A program made the position numbers and the translations under genes. Shown piece by piece: positions 1 to 6,779 of a DNA stretch of 8,384 nt. The DNA comes from an uncultured Bacteroidia bacterium (GTDB lineage Bacteria; Bacteroidota; Bacteroidia; Bacteroidales; UBA932): assembly GCA_902795785.1 (NCBI GenBank), contig CADBMK010000175.1, positions 1 to 8,384 of the forward strand, read 5' to 3'. The notes beneath the pieces were generated by a model that was given only the letters and a program-made list of their open reading frames with translations, made no database searches and was not told the origin of the DNA. Position 1 is the first letter of the stretch; each line of letters opens with the position of its first letter.

Positions 1-64
1 ACCTACCCACAGGGGTAAGTCCTTATATATCCACTTTATACGCAGTATACAGCAAACTTACCCC
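1..64 (-). promoter_or_regulatory. Putative histidine-operon transcription attenuator (antiterminator/terminator hairpins)
   Basis: Read on the minus strand just after the His-rich leader ORF. Segment 2 (GGGGTAAGT, 64-56) is perfectly complementary over 9 bases to segment 3 (ACTTACCCC, 20-12). Segment 3 can instead pair with segment 4 (GGGTAGGT, 8-1) as an 8-bp stem with one G-U wobble and a 4-base loop. The two pairings exclude each other, as antiterminator and terminator do in classical attenuators. A further 7-bp pairing between ATACAGC in the leader ORF (98-92) and GCTGTAT (53-47) would cross the 2:3 helix and so compete with it. A ribosome stalled on the His codons (90-76) would leave segment 2 free, whereas one at the stop codon (67-69) would cover it. 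The U-tract expected after segment 4 lies outside the window. The pairings are seen directly; the mechanism is inferred. Confidence 0.72.
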
Positions 65-66
65 CG

Positions 67-117
67 TTATTTGCGGTGGTGATGATGATGAGCTGTATGA
101 AGTGTATAATTTATCAT
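67..117 (-). CDS. hisL: Putative his operon leader peptide (16 aa, five consecutive His)
   Basis: The ORF reads MINYTLHTAHHHHHRK followed by TAA. Six of 16 residues are His, five of them in a row (codons CAT CAT CAT CAC CAC, 90-76). It has the size and composition of the enterobacterial HisL leader peptide, whose translation senses charged tRNA-His. It starts only a few bases downstream of the transcription start expected from the promoter at 126-156, so its 5' UTR would be extremely short. No clear Shine-Dalgarno is visible, only ACCGGA directly before ATG, which is not unusual for Bacteroidota. The stop codon is two bases before the G-run that begins the attenuator hairpins. Its likely role is in cis, sensing histidine starvation, and not as a stable protein. 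The hisL name is by analogy and would be confirmed by his genes to the left of position 1. Confidence 0.75.
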   Translation of the reverse strand: MINYTLHTAHHHHHRK

Positions 118-125
118 TCCGGTTA

Positions 126-156
126 CAAATATAAGGATTATTATTCAGATTCCAAA
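126..156 (-). promoter_or_regulatory. Bacteroidota-type housekeeping promoter for the His leader transcript
   Basis: On the minus strand, TTTG (156-153) is followed by exactly 19 bases and then TATATTTG (133-126). This fits the Bacteroides -33 (TTG/TTTG) and -7 (TAnnTTTG) consensus for the primary sigma factor. Transcription should start around 119-121, just before the leader ORF at 117. The -33 element begins at the base directly after the galM TAA stop codon, so galM ends exactly where the next transcription unit's promoter begins. Confidence 0.75.
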
Positions 157-1155
157 TTATTCTCCTACTGAAAAGTGGAATTCAGTGTGCTGTGTGTAGG
201 CCATGTGAGGATTTATGGTGATATCGCCGAAGGTGTCCGGATGGTTTACCGCATCAGGGTGATGCTGTGCTTCCAGAACGATGGATGTCTCTCCCGTGTA
301 AACCTGGAGGCCAGGCTGGTCTGACCAGATTTCAAGGCGGCGTCCGCTCAGCGGCTCGTACAGGGAGCAGAGGAATTCTACGCCTGAAGGATTCAACTTG
401 TTGATTTTCCAGTTGTTGTCATAGATGAGACTGTCTATTTTCCTGCCTTGCCGGAAGTCATAAGGAGTCCCGTCAACCTTCGCAAAGTCTCCGTATGGAA
501 TAAGGAGTGAATCCACCGGCTCATAGTAGTCCGCGTTGATTTGAAGCACGTGTCCTTTGAGAGGGCCGCAGCCTGCACCCCTGAGGTTGAAGAAAGGATG
601 ATAAGCTATGCTTACAGGCGTGGTCTTGTCGGTCTTTGCAAGATAATCTATAGAGAATACGTTGCCTTTGACCGCATAGGTGGCCGTAATCTCAATATTT
701 CCCGGATAGCCTTCAAGTCCGTCCGGATGGATGAGTCTCATTACGATTCTGTCAGGCTGGACCTGAAGCACATCCCACTTGAGCATGTCAAGGCCTTTGT
801 CGCCTCCGTGAAGGGTATTCACTCCGTTGTCGTTCTTAGGAGTTTCGTATCTGACTCCGTCAATTTCGAACGAGGCGCCTCCGATGCGGTTTGCCACCGG
901 CCCTACGCAGGCTCCGTAGAAACGGTTGCCCTTTGCGTCGATATAATCCTGGATATTGTCATGTCCTTCGACAAGATTGTCTTTTATCCCGTTTCTGTCA
1001 GGGGCGGACATCGAAACGACTCTCGCTCCGAAATTTGTCACCTGTACGGTGAGGTCTCCGTCGCCCTTAAGGGTGTATATGCGGATTTTATCGTTTCTCT
1101 GTGTGCAGGATACGGTCAGGAGCAGAACTGCCGCCAGATAAAGAATCTTTTTCAT
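157..1155 (-). CDS. galM: Aldose 1-epimerase (mutarotase), lipoprotein type
   Basis: Interconverts alpha and beta anomers of aldoses such as galactose and glucose. The expected active-site residues are present in a 332-residue product: Arg90 (ANRIGG), His116 (NTLHGG), His186 (AYHPFFNL), Asp246 (YDNNW) and the catalytic base Glu295 (VLEAQHHPDAVNHP). These align with the Arg, two His, Asp and Glu of characterised GalM enzymes. I chose the start at 1155 because MKKILYLAAVLLLTVSC is a signal peptide with a plausible lipobox and Cys17 as the lipidated residue; a 14-codon upstream extension would bury it and overlap proA. The protein is therefore predicted to be membrane-anchored outside the cytoplasm, fitting mutarotation of imported sugars. 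It is slightly shorter than typical GalM. It begins 5 bases after the proA stop and is probably the last gene of the operon. No hairpin terminator is obvious before the next promoter. Confidence 0.93.
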   Translation of the reverse strand: MKKILYLAAVLLLTVSCTQRNDKIRIYTLKGDGDLTVQVTNFGARVVSMSAPDRNGIKDNLVEGHDNIQDYIDAKGNRFYGACVGPVANRIGGASFEIDGVRYETPKNDNGVNTLHGGDKGLDMLKWDVLQVQPDRIVMRLIHPDGLEGYPGNIEITATYAVKGNVFSIDYLAKTDKTTPVSIAYHPFFNLRGAGCGPLKGHVLQINADYYEPVDSLLIPYGDFAKVDGTPYDFRQGRKIDSLIYDNNWKINKLNPSGVEFLCSLYEPLSGRRLEIWSDQPGLQVYTGETSIVLEAQHHPDAVNHPDTFGDITINPHMAYTQHTEFHFSVGE

Positions 1156-1160
1156 AATGT

Positions 1161-2405
1161 CTATTTTCTTGTTTGACCATTGCCGTTGATCAGCCACTTG
1201 TAGGTGTTGAGCTCACACAGACCCATAGGCCCGCGTGCCCCAAGCTTCTGGGTGCTAATGCCGATTTCCGCTCCTAGTCCGAATTCACCGCCGTCGGTGA
1301 AACTGGTAGGGGCGTTTACATATACACAGGCAGCGTCCACCTTCTTCTGGAAGTCTTCCGCATGGGTCTGGTTTGTGGTGACTATGCTCTCGCTGTGGCC
1401 TGAGCCGTTGATGCGGATATGCTCGAGGGCTTCTTCAAGTCCTGATACCGTTTTGATGGACATCCTGTAGGCCATGAATTCAGTGCCGTAATCGTCTTCC
1501 GTGCTTCTTGCAAGGAGGTTGGCAGGGTATTTTCCTTCAAGGGCCGAGTAACTCTTCGGGTCTGCCAGAATCTCCACGTTCTTTCCAGCGAGTCCCTCGC
1601 AGATCTCAGGAAGGTCATTCAGTTTGTTCTCGTTTATGATAAGGCAGTCAAGGGCGTTGCAGACGCTTACTCTTCTTGTCTTTGCGTTCATCACTATCTT
1701 TGCCGCCATCTGCGAGTCGCTTTCCCCGTCAACATAGCAGTTGACCACGCCGGCTCCGGTCTCTATGCACGGAACCTTGGCGTTGTCACGCACAAAGTCT
1801 ATCAGGCGGCGGCTTCCTCTTGGGATTACAAGGTCAACGAGGCCGTTTGCCGTAAGCATCTCGCCCGTAGCTTCGTGAGTTGCCGGGAGCAGGGTGCAGG
1901 CGTTCTTGTCCAGGCCTTCTTCGCCAAGGACTTCCCGGATGATTTCTACTCCCTTGCGGTTGCTGGCGTCAGCGTCCTTTCCGCCTTTGAGCACACAGGC
2001 GTTGCCGCTTCTGAGGCAGAGGGCAAAGACGTCGTAGGTGACGTTAGGCCTTGCTTCGTAGATCATTCCGATAAGTCCGAACGGAACGGAAATCTTCCTG
2101 AGCCTGAGACCGTTCGGCATAGTCCTGTCTTCCAGGATACGTCCAGTCGGTACAGGTAACTCTGCAACCTCCTTCATGCTGTCCGCAATGCCCTTGAGAC
2201 GCTCCGGAGTCAGCATAAGCCTGTCGTAAAGAGGATTCTCCCTGTCCATCTTTGAAAGGTCCTCCATATTGGCCTTGAGAATCTCGTCCTGCTTCTGAAG
2301 GATCCTGTCGGAAACCTTGCGGAGGATGTCGCTTCTTTTATCGTCGCTGAGAAGGGCGACTTCCAGTGATGCCGCTTTCGCAGCCTTGAATACTTCTTCC
2401 AACAT
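1161..2405 (-). CDS. proA: Glutamate-5-semialdehyde dehydrogenase (gamma-glutamyl phosphate reductase)
   Basis: Second step of proline synthesis: NADPH-dependent reduction of gamma-glutamyl phosphate to glutamate-5-semialdehyde, which cyclises to pyrroline-5-carboxylate. The 414 residues match the usual ProA length of about 415-420. Family hallmarks in order are RKISVPFGLIGMIYEARPNV (103-122), VLKGGKDA in the nucleotide-binding region (138-145), LVIPRGSRRLI (192-202), the catalytic Cys249 in RRVSVCNALD, the ProA signature from Val320 to Ile341 containing NGSGHSESI, and GAEIGISTQKLGARGP (379-394). The start at 2405 is 2 bases downstream of the proB stop, so the two are transcribed together and probably translationally coupled; their products work in sequence on an unstable acyl phosphate. 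No frameshift or missing catalytic residue is visible. The identification is secure. Confidence 0.97.
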   Translation of the reverse strand: MLEEVFKAAKAASLEVALLSDDKRSDILRKVSDRILQKQDEILKANMEDLSKMDRENPLYDRLMLTPERLKGIADSMKEVAELPVPTGRILEDRTMPNGLRLRKISVPFGLIGMIYEARPNVTYDVFALCLRSGNACVLKGGKDADASNRKGVEIIREVLGEEGLDKNACTLLPATHEATGEMLTANGLVDLVIPRGSRRLIDFVRDNAKVPCIETGAGVVNCYVDGESDSQMAAKIVMNAKTRRVSVCNALDCLIINENKLNDLPEICEGLAGKNVEILADPKSYSALEGKYPANLLARSTEDDYGTEFMAYRMSIKTVSGLEEALEHIRINGSGHSESIVTTNQTHAEDFQKKVDAACVYVNAPTSFTDGGEFGLGAEIGISTQKLGARGPMGLCELNTYKWLINGNGQTRK

Positions 2406-2407
2406 CT

Positions 2408-3478
2408 TTATTGATTCAAATACAGATAATCGTAATGGACAATCGGTTTCTGGTCGTGTTCTCCGGTAGAGCCCGTGGCGGTTACACTGTCCATTGAGGT
2501 GCGTCCCACGGCAATTTCCTTTCCGTTGTCATCCACGATGCTGACGATGTCACCCTCTTCGAACGAGCCTTCAATCCTGGTGACGCCCACAAGAAGAAGG
2601 CTTACCGCCTTCCCGCTTTTAAGTGCCTTGGCTGCATTCTGGTTGATGACAATCACTCCCTTTGCAAATCCGGCGCTGTGGGCTATCCATTTCTTCATGC
2701 TTGATACGGCCTCTTCCTTAGGTTTGAATACCGTGCATACGGTGTCCTTGCCTGAGAAGATGGACGTGATGATATTGTCTTTCTTTCCGTTGGCAATGAT
2801 GACCCTGATTCCTTCATCGGCCACCTTGCGTGCAGTAGTGTACTTGGATGTCATACCACCGCGTCCGAAGCCGCTCTTGCCGCTCTGGATGTATTTGGTG
2901 AGGTCTTCATCGGGTTCTACGCTGCGGATGACGCTGGTTCCGGGCGCTCCCGGCTGGCCGTTCCAGATACCGTCGATGTTGCTTAGGATGAGAAGTGTCT
3001 TTGCGTCCATCATTGACGCCACCAGTCCCGAGAGTTCGTCGTTATCCGTGAACATCAGCTCGGTGAGGCTGACAGTGTCGTTCTCGTTTACTACAGGAAC
3101 TACATTGCATCGAAGCATTACGTCGATGCAGTTGCGCTGGTTCAGGTAGGCCTTTCGGGTGGAGAAGTTCTCCTTCATCGTGAGAACCTGGCCAACCTTC
3201 ACTCCGTAATCTCCGAAGTACTGACTGTAGAGGCTTACGAGGCGGATCTGTCCTATTGCGGAGAACAGCTGACGCTGCTCGATGCTGTCGAGTTTGGCGC
3301 TGCTCTTAAGGGAACTTCTTCCCGCAGCTACCGCTCCGCTGGATACGAGAATCACTTCGTAGCCTTTTTTGCGGAGTTTGATGATTTGGTCGACAATCGA
3401 TGATATCCTGTTGACATCTATCGTTCCGTCATCCTTTGTAAGGACGTTGCTGCCGACTTTGATTACAATTCTATCCAT
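2408..3478 (-). CDS. proB: Glutamate 5-kinase (amino acid kinase plus PUA domain)
   Basis: First, committed step of proline synthesis: ATP-dependent phosphorylation of glutamate to gamma-glutamyl phosphate; in characterised enzymes it is feedback-inhibited by proline. The 356 residues show an amino-acid kinase domain (about 1-250) with IKVGSNVLT (5-13), SSGAVAAG (46-53), VVNENDTVS (129-137), FTDNDELSGLVA (143-154) and the signature GFGRGGMTSK (203-212) with Lys212. A C-terminal PUA domain (about 262-350) includes FAKGVIVINQNAAKAL and EEGDIVSIVDDNGKEIAVG. The length matches two-domain bacterial ProB. The ATG overlaps the TAA of the upstream symporter gene by one base (TAATG), implying translational coupling, and proA follows after 2 bases. 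Nothing odd is seen in the catalytic motifs. Confidence 0.97.
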   Translation of the reverse strand: MDRIVIKVGSNVLTKDDGTIDVNRISSIVDQIIKLRKKGYEVILVSSGAVAAGRSSLKSSAKLDSIEQRQLFSAIGQIRLVSLYSQYFGDYGVKVGQVLTMKENFSTRKAYLNQRNCIDVMLRCNVVPVVNENDTVSLTELMFTDNDELSGLVASMMDAKTLLILSNIDGIWNGQPGAPGTSVIRSVEPDEDLTKYIQSGKSGFGRGGMTSKYTTARKVADEGIRVIIANGKKDNIITSIFSGKDTVCTVFKPKEEAVSSMKKWIAHSAGFAKGVIVINQNAAKALKSGKAVSLLLVGVTRIEGSFEEGDIVSIVDDNGKEIAVGRTSMDSVTATGSTGEHDQKPIVHYDYLYLNQ

Positions 3479-4641
3479 TATTTTCGAAAATACTTATCAA
3501 TTACTAGGGCGATGGCTCCGTCTCCGGTTACGTTGCAGGCCGTACCGAAACTGTCCATGGTGATATACAGGGCTATCATCAGGGCCTGCATCTGCTGGTC
3601 GAAGCCTAGCATCGTTGAAAGCGTTCCCAGGGCGGCCATGATGGCTCCTCCAGGTACACCCGGAGCCGCAATCATCATTACGCCCAGCATCATTATGAAA
3701 CCTGCGAATGTGCCTGCTTCAACCGGCATACCGTTCATCAGCATAAGGGCAACCGCACAGGCCGTAATCTTCATTATGCTGCCGGAAAGGTGAATCGTGG
3801 CGCATAGCGGAACGACGAATCCCGCTATGTCCCTGTTCACTCCGTTTGCTTCGGTCTGGGCCAGGGTCACAGGAATGGTGGCTGCGCTGGACGATGTGCC
3901 GAGCGCCGTGAAATAGGCGGGGAGCATCGTCTTGAGCAGTGTGAACGGGTTGCGTCCCGTTATCGTGCCTGCAACAATATACTGAAGAATCAGGATGACG
4001 ATGTGCATCGCGAAAATGATTCCGATGACTTCAATGAAAACGCTTACTATCCTCATCGCCTGTCCTGACCAGGTCATTACCAGGAAGATGCCGAAGATGT
4101 ACAGCGGCAGCAGGGGAATGATGGCCTTTTCAATAGTTTTTGTGACGATGTTACGGAAGTCTTCAGCCAGGAGCTTCATCGTAGGCGTCTTAATGAAGGC
4201 AATCCCAAGGCCCAGGACGAAACTCAGGACAAGGGCTGTCAGGACGTCGATTATCGGCGGAAGGTCGATGGAGAAGTATGATGGGATAGTTTTCTGGACG
4301 GTCTCAATGCCGGCATCGGAGAAACTGCCTATGAATCTCGGAAAGAGTGAGCCGGAAACGCCGAACGACAGGAAACCGCAGAAAATAGAATCAAGATAGG
4401 AAATGATCACTGTCACAATCAGCATTTTTCCGGCCGTAGAGCCTACGTTGCCGATTGCCGGCGTAACGAGTCCAATGATTATCAGAGGAATCAGGAACTG
4501 AAGGAAGCTGGAAAACAGTGAGTTGAATGTCTGAAAGATTCTTATCGCCCCCCAAGGCAGCAGGGTTCCTAAAATGATTCCCGCTATGATGGCAAGGACA
4601 ATGCGTCCCAACAGGCTTATTTTAATCTTTGACAATGACAT
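3478..4641 (-). CDS. DAACS-family cation symporter with non-canonical substrate and ion sites
   Basis: Inner-membrane secondary transporter of the dicarboxylate/amino acid:cation symporter fold (GltPh/GltP/SstT relatives), 387 residues. The C-terminal half carries the family landmarks: the serine-rich hairpin-1 motif GTSSSAATIPVT (248-259), hairpin-2 APGVPGG (326-332) and TACNVTGD (367-374). Aligned without gaps to GltPh as I recall it, PLGATINMDGT becomes PLCATIHLSGS (278-288), so Asn310 is His284 and the Na3-site Asp312 is Ser286. Arg397, which binds the substrate side-chain carboxylate, becomes Gly366, while Asp394 (Asp363), Asn401 (Asn370) and Asp405 (Asp374) are kept. This argues against aspartate/glutamate and for a neutral or other substrate, possibly with altered cation coupling. 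The start at 4641 is preferred over 4710: it follows GGAAAG by 9 bases, gives a family-like N-terminus, and avoids a 25-base overlap with the upstream gene. It is coupled to proB. Confidence 0.85.
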   Translation of the reverse strand: MSLSKIKISLLGRIVLAIIAGIILGTLLPWGAIRIFQTFNSLFSSFLQFLIPLIIIGLVTPAIGNVGSTAGKMLIVTVIISYLDSIFCGFLSFGVSGSLFPRFIGSFSDAGIETVQKTIPSYFSIDLPPIIDVLTALVLSFVLGLGIAFIKTPTMKLLAEDFRNIVTKTIEKAIIPLLPLYIFGIFLVMTWSGQAMRIVSVFIEVIGIIFAMHIVILILQYIVAGTITGRNPFTLLKTMLPAYFTALGTSSSAATIPVTLAQTEANGVNRDIAGFVVPLCATIHLSGSIMKITACAVALMLMNGMPVEAGTFAGFIMMLGVMMIAAPGVPGGAIMAALGTLSTMLGFDQQMQALMIALYITMDSFGTACNVTGDGAIALVIDKYFRK

Positions 4642-4664
4642 CTTGATGATCTTTCCGAATCTTT

Positions 4665-4672
4665 CAAATTTA
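4665..4672 (-). promoter_or_regulatory. Possible internal -7 box before the symporter gene
   Basis: TAAATTTG on the minus strand matches TAnnTTTG exactly and sits in the only sizeable gap (44 bases) of the gene run. Transcription would start near 4658-4660, about 18 bases before the chosen ATG at 4641. No TTTG lies 18-20 bases upstream, so the -33 half is missing. The surrounding run of A then T is a weak A-T hairpin only. It may allow symporter-proB-proA-galM to be expressed independently of the regulators. Confidence 0.35.
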
Positions 4673-4685
4673 TAAAAAACTTTTT

Positions 4686-5567
4686 TTAGTTCGTGCCTAT
4701 ATACAGGCATATCATTCCAAGAAGTACAAGCAGGAGGTCGAGAGCCTTGTCCCTGAGATTCTTTTCCCTGATGATAAGGGCGCCGAGAAGGAAACTTACC
4801 AGTACGCTGCTTCGTCTGATCATGGATATGATGCTGATCATTGAATCCGGGTCGCTTAACGCCCAGAGGTAGACGAAATCAGCCGCGCTGAGGAATATGC
4901 TTATGAAGAGGATGCTCCATCGCCATTGCATACGGCCCCTGCCCATAATAAGAAGGATGATACCCATCAATATGCACTGGTAGAAGTTGTACCAGCTCTG
5001 GACCAGCATCCTGTCTATGCCGCCGGTAAAAAGCCATTTGTCGTAAAGGCCGCTGCAAGCTCCGATTACGGCAGCCAACACGATGGCCCAGATACCCCTG
5101 TTGTGTTTGAAGTCTATGCCTTCTTTCTTGCCTGTCCTGCTGAGTAGGAAGAAGGATACTATTGCCAGAATTACACCGGCCCACTGCCAGGCGTTGAGTC
5201 TCTCGCCGAATATCAGCATCGCACCTACGAGGACCATTATGGGCCTGGTGGCGTTGATAGGGCCTACTATGGTAAGGGGAAGCCTTTTGATGCCTATATA
5301 ACCGAACAGCCACGAAGACAGGACTATCACGCTTTTCAGCAGAATCAGCCTGTGAACGTCCCATCCCGCTTTGCCTACATGAACGATTGTTCCGTCAAGC
5401 ACGTCGGTGGTGTATGACAGAATTACTAACGGAAGAAAGATAAGGGCGCAGAACAGGGTGTTCAGAAAGAGAACGTGTATGACTGCATTGTCCTTGAGTG
5501 AAATCTTCTTCGCAAAATCATAAAAACCTAATAAAACCGCTGAGAGAAATGCTCCTAATAACCACAT
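4686..5567 (-). CDS. EamA/DMT-superfamily transporter, ten predicted membrane helices
   Basis: Inner-membrane protein of 293 residues with the duplicated five-helix layout of drug/metabolite transporter (EamA) proteins. The first repeat is about 1-145 and the second about 158-291, separated by a charged loop with RTGKKEG (144-150). Typical EamA features are the helix pair around GYIGIKRLPLTIVGPINATRPIMV (start about 89) followed by GAMLIFGERLNAWQWAGVILAIVS (start about 115). The second repeat has the equivalent MIRRSSVLVSFLLGALIIREK (start about 249) and a final LLVLLGMICLYIG. Members export or import amino acids, nucleotides, sugars and drugs; the substrate here cannot be told from sequence. 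It starts 1 base after the stop of the upstream regulator, with AAAGG 7 bases before the ATG, so it is very likely co-transcribed with the two regulators and may be their target. Confidence 0.85.
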   Translation of the reverse strand: MWLLGAFLSAVLLGFYDFAKKISLKDNAVIHVLFLNTLFCALIFLPLVILSYTTDVLDGTIVHVGKAGWDVHRLILLKSVIVLSSWLFGYIGIKRLPLTIVGPINATRPIMVLVGAMLIFGERLNAWQWAGVILAIVSFFLLSRTGKKEGIDFKHNRGIWAIVLAAVIGACSGLYDKWLFTGGIDRMLVQSWYNFYQCILMGIILLIMGRGRMQWRWSILFISIFLSAADFVYLWALSDPDSMISIISMIRRSSVLVSFLLGALIIREKNLRDKALDLLLVLLGMICLYIGTN

Positions 5568-5568
5568 A

Positions 5569-6777
5569 CTAACCTTTAATCTTTACGCCGGCTGCATACT
5601 GTCCCGGCGTCATACCTGTCGTTTTTTTAAATTTACTGCTGAACGTTGCCACACTGTCAAATCCGCAGGCGTCGGCAATGGCGGCCTGCGACTCGTTTGG
5701 ATTCTGATTGAGAAGTGTCTTTGCGTATTCTATTCTCAGATTTCCCAGATACTCCGGGAACGATATTTTCAAAGTCTTGTTCAGGTACAGCGAAAGGTAT
5801 GTCCTGTTTGTGTTAAGTTCCATCGCCACGTCGCCGATGGTCAGTCCGTGCTTCCTAAACGCCTCTTCTTTCTCCATATAATTGAAGAATCGCTCTCCGT
5901 CTTCGAAATTGATATTGTAGAGAGGCTTTTCCTCCGGCTCTTTCTCCTGCTGCGGAGTCATGTCTATGTCCGGAATGTTGGAAAGCGGACTTGCCATGTT
6001 TGCGAACTGCAGCTGGCTTCCCTTAGGAAGAAGTCCCGTAAGGAATATGAGGATGAGTATGACGGATGAAGTGATGGACAGCAAATCCATTATTATCTGG
6101 TGTGAGAGCGCGTAGTTTCTGGTGATGAAGAGTTTCGCCGCCCAGATGATAAGGATTAATGAAATATATATGAACTGTACTGACGTCAGGTTGGTGTTTT
6201 CCTTATCGAAGATGAAACCTTTGACGGTAGCGAACACTTTTCTGCTTCTTCTGTGGTTCTCCTGCCTGAACATATATATAATAGTATAGACTATGCCGGC
6301 GAAGGTCGTGAAGTTGCAGACGTATTTGGTAGAGAACGCAAGAATCCTGAACAGTTTGGTCTTATAGATTTCCGGTATCGGAGGGTTGTCATATGCCCTG
6401 ATGAAATCGGCAGAAGTATCCAGACCTACCACGTAATAAAGACTGAATGCAACAGTGAACAGGGCCATCGGAGGAATGGTCATCACTCCTGCCAGATGAC
6501 TGTACGGATTTTTTCCCAGAAGAGACCTGTAATATGCGTATACGATTACCGGAATGCTCGGGCAGATGAACTGGGTCATCAGGTCCGTGTACACAAGGGA
6601 ATGATACGTCGATGACGGAAACAGGAAGTTGGCGTCCGAGAAGAAATAAATCGCTGTGAAAATGGCCAGCAGATTGAGTATGTTTTCAGACTGCGACTTT
6701 CCCTTCCTCACCAGAAGTACCAGTGAGAAAATCGTGCAGACAGAACAGGGAAGAAGCAATATCAGTGTTTTCAGCAT
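5569..6777 (-). CDS. Membrane-anchored AraC-family transcriptional regulator (7 TM plus C-terminal AraC domain)
   Basis: 402 residues. The N-terminal half has about seven hydrophobic segments (roughly 1-23, 33-55, 66-86, 97-117, 149-170, 199-219, 226-248). A charged linker (about 250-300, rich in Glu, Pro and Gln) leads to an AraC/XylS DNA-binding domain (about 305-402). Its first helix-turn-helix includes LTIGDVAMELNTNRTYLSLYL (start 312) and the second includes AIADACGFDSVATFSSKFKK (366-385), followed by TGMTPGQY. This suggests a one-component membrane sensor whose DNA-binding part stays tethered; the ligand is unknown. It is a clear paralogue of the upstream gene, with near-equal length and shared RKGK, FF-DAN and SAD motifs in the membrane part. 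It begins 2 bases after that gene's stop and has an unusually strong Shine-Dalgarno (6786-6794). Confidence 0.88.
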   Translation of the reverse strand: MLKTLILLLPCSVCTIFSLVLLVRKGKSQSENILNLLAIFTAIYFFSDANFLFPSSTYHSLVYTDLMTQFICPSIPVIVYAYYRSLLGKNPYSHLAGVMTIPPMALFTVAFSLYYVVGLDTSADFIRAYDNPPIPEIYKTKLFRILAFSTKYVCNFTTFAGIVYTIIYMFRQENHRRSRKVFATVKGFIFDKENTNLTSVQFIYISLILIIWAAKLFITRNYALSHQIIMDLLSITSSVILILIFLTGLLPKGSQLQFANMASPLSNIPDIDMTPQQEKEPEEKPLYNINFEDGERFFNYMEKEEAFRKHGLTIGDVAMELNTNRTYLSLYLNKTLKISFPEYLGNLRIEYAKTLLNQNPNESQAAIADACGFDSVATFSSKFKKTTGMTPGQYAAGVKIKG

Positions 6778-6779
6778 AA

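Noticed and set aside
73..90. GTGGTGATGATGATG-like run as a simple microsatellite
   Set aside because: On the minus strand it is five in-frame His codons within a short ORF placed between a promoter and attenuator hairpins, using both CAT and CAC, which fits a leader peptide better than a random repeat.
541..1176. Plus-strand ORF of 211 codons
   Set aside because: It lies wholly antisense to galM, whose catalytic residues are all intact in the minus frame; the product has no recognisable family features and follows from codon composition.
1156..1197. Longer galM start with 14 extra codons
   Set aside because: It would overlap the proA end and place a polar stretch before a clear lipoprotein signal peptide that begins at 1155.
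2475..3149. Plus-strand ORF of 224 codons
   Set aside because: It is antisense to proB, which is complete and has all kinase motifs; the low-complexity hydrophobic product is a shadow.
3478..4641. Annotating the symporter as a glutamate/aspartate transporter (gltP) feeding ProB
   Set aside because: The arginine needed for acidic side-chain binding is replaced by Gly366, so the substrate name would go beyond the evidence.
4642..4710. Longer symporter start with 23 extra codons
   Set aside because: The extension is charged, overlaps the upstream gene by 25 bases and covers a possible promoter; the 4641 start gives a family-like N-terminus. It remains possible.
4879..5364. Minus-strand ORF of 161 codons overlapping the EamA transporter
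   Set aside because: It is an out-of-frame reading of the transporter, rich in Arg, His and Gln, without domain features, while the transporter frame has ten proper membrane helices.
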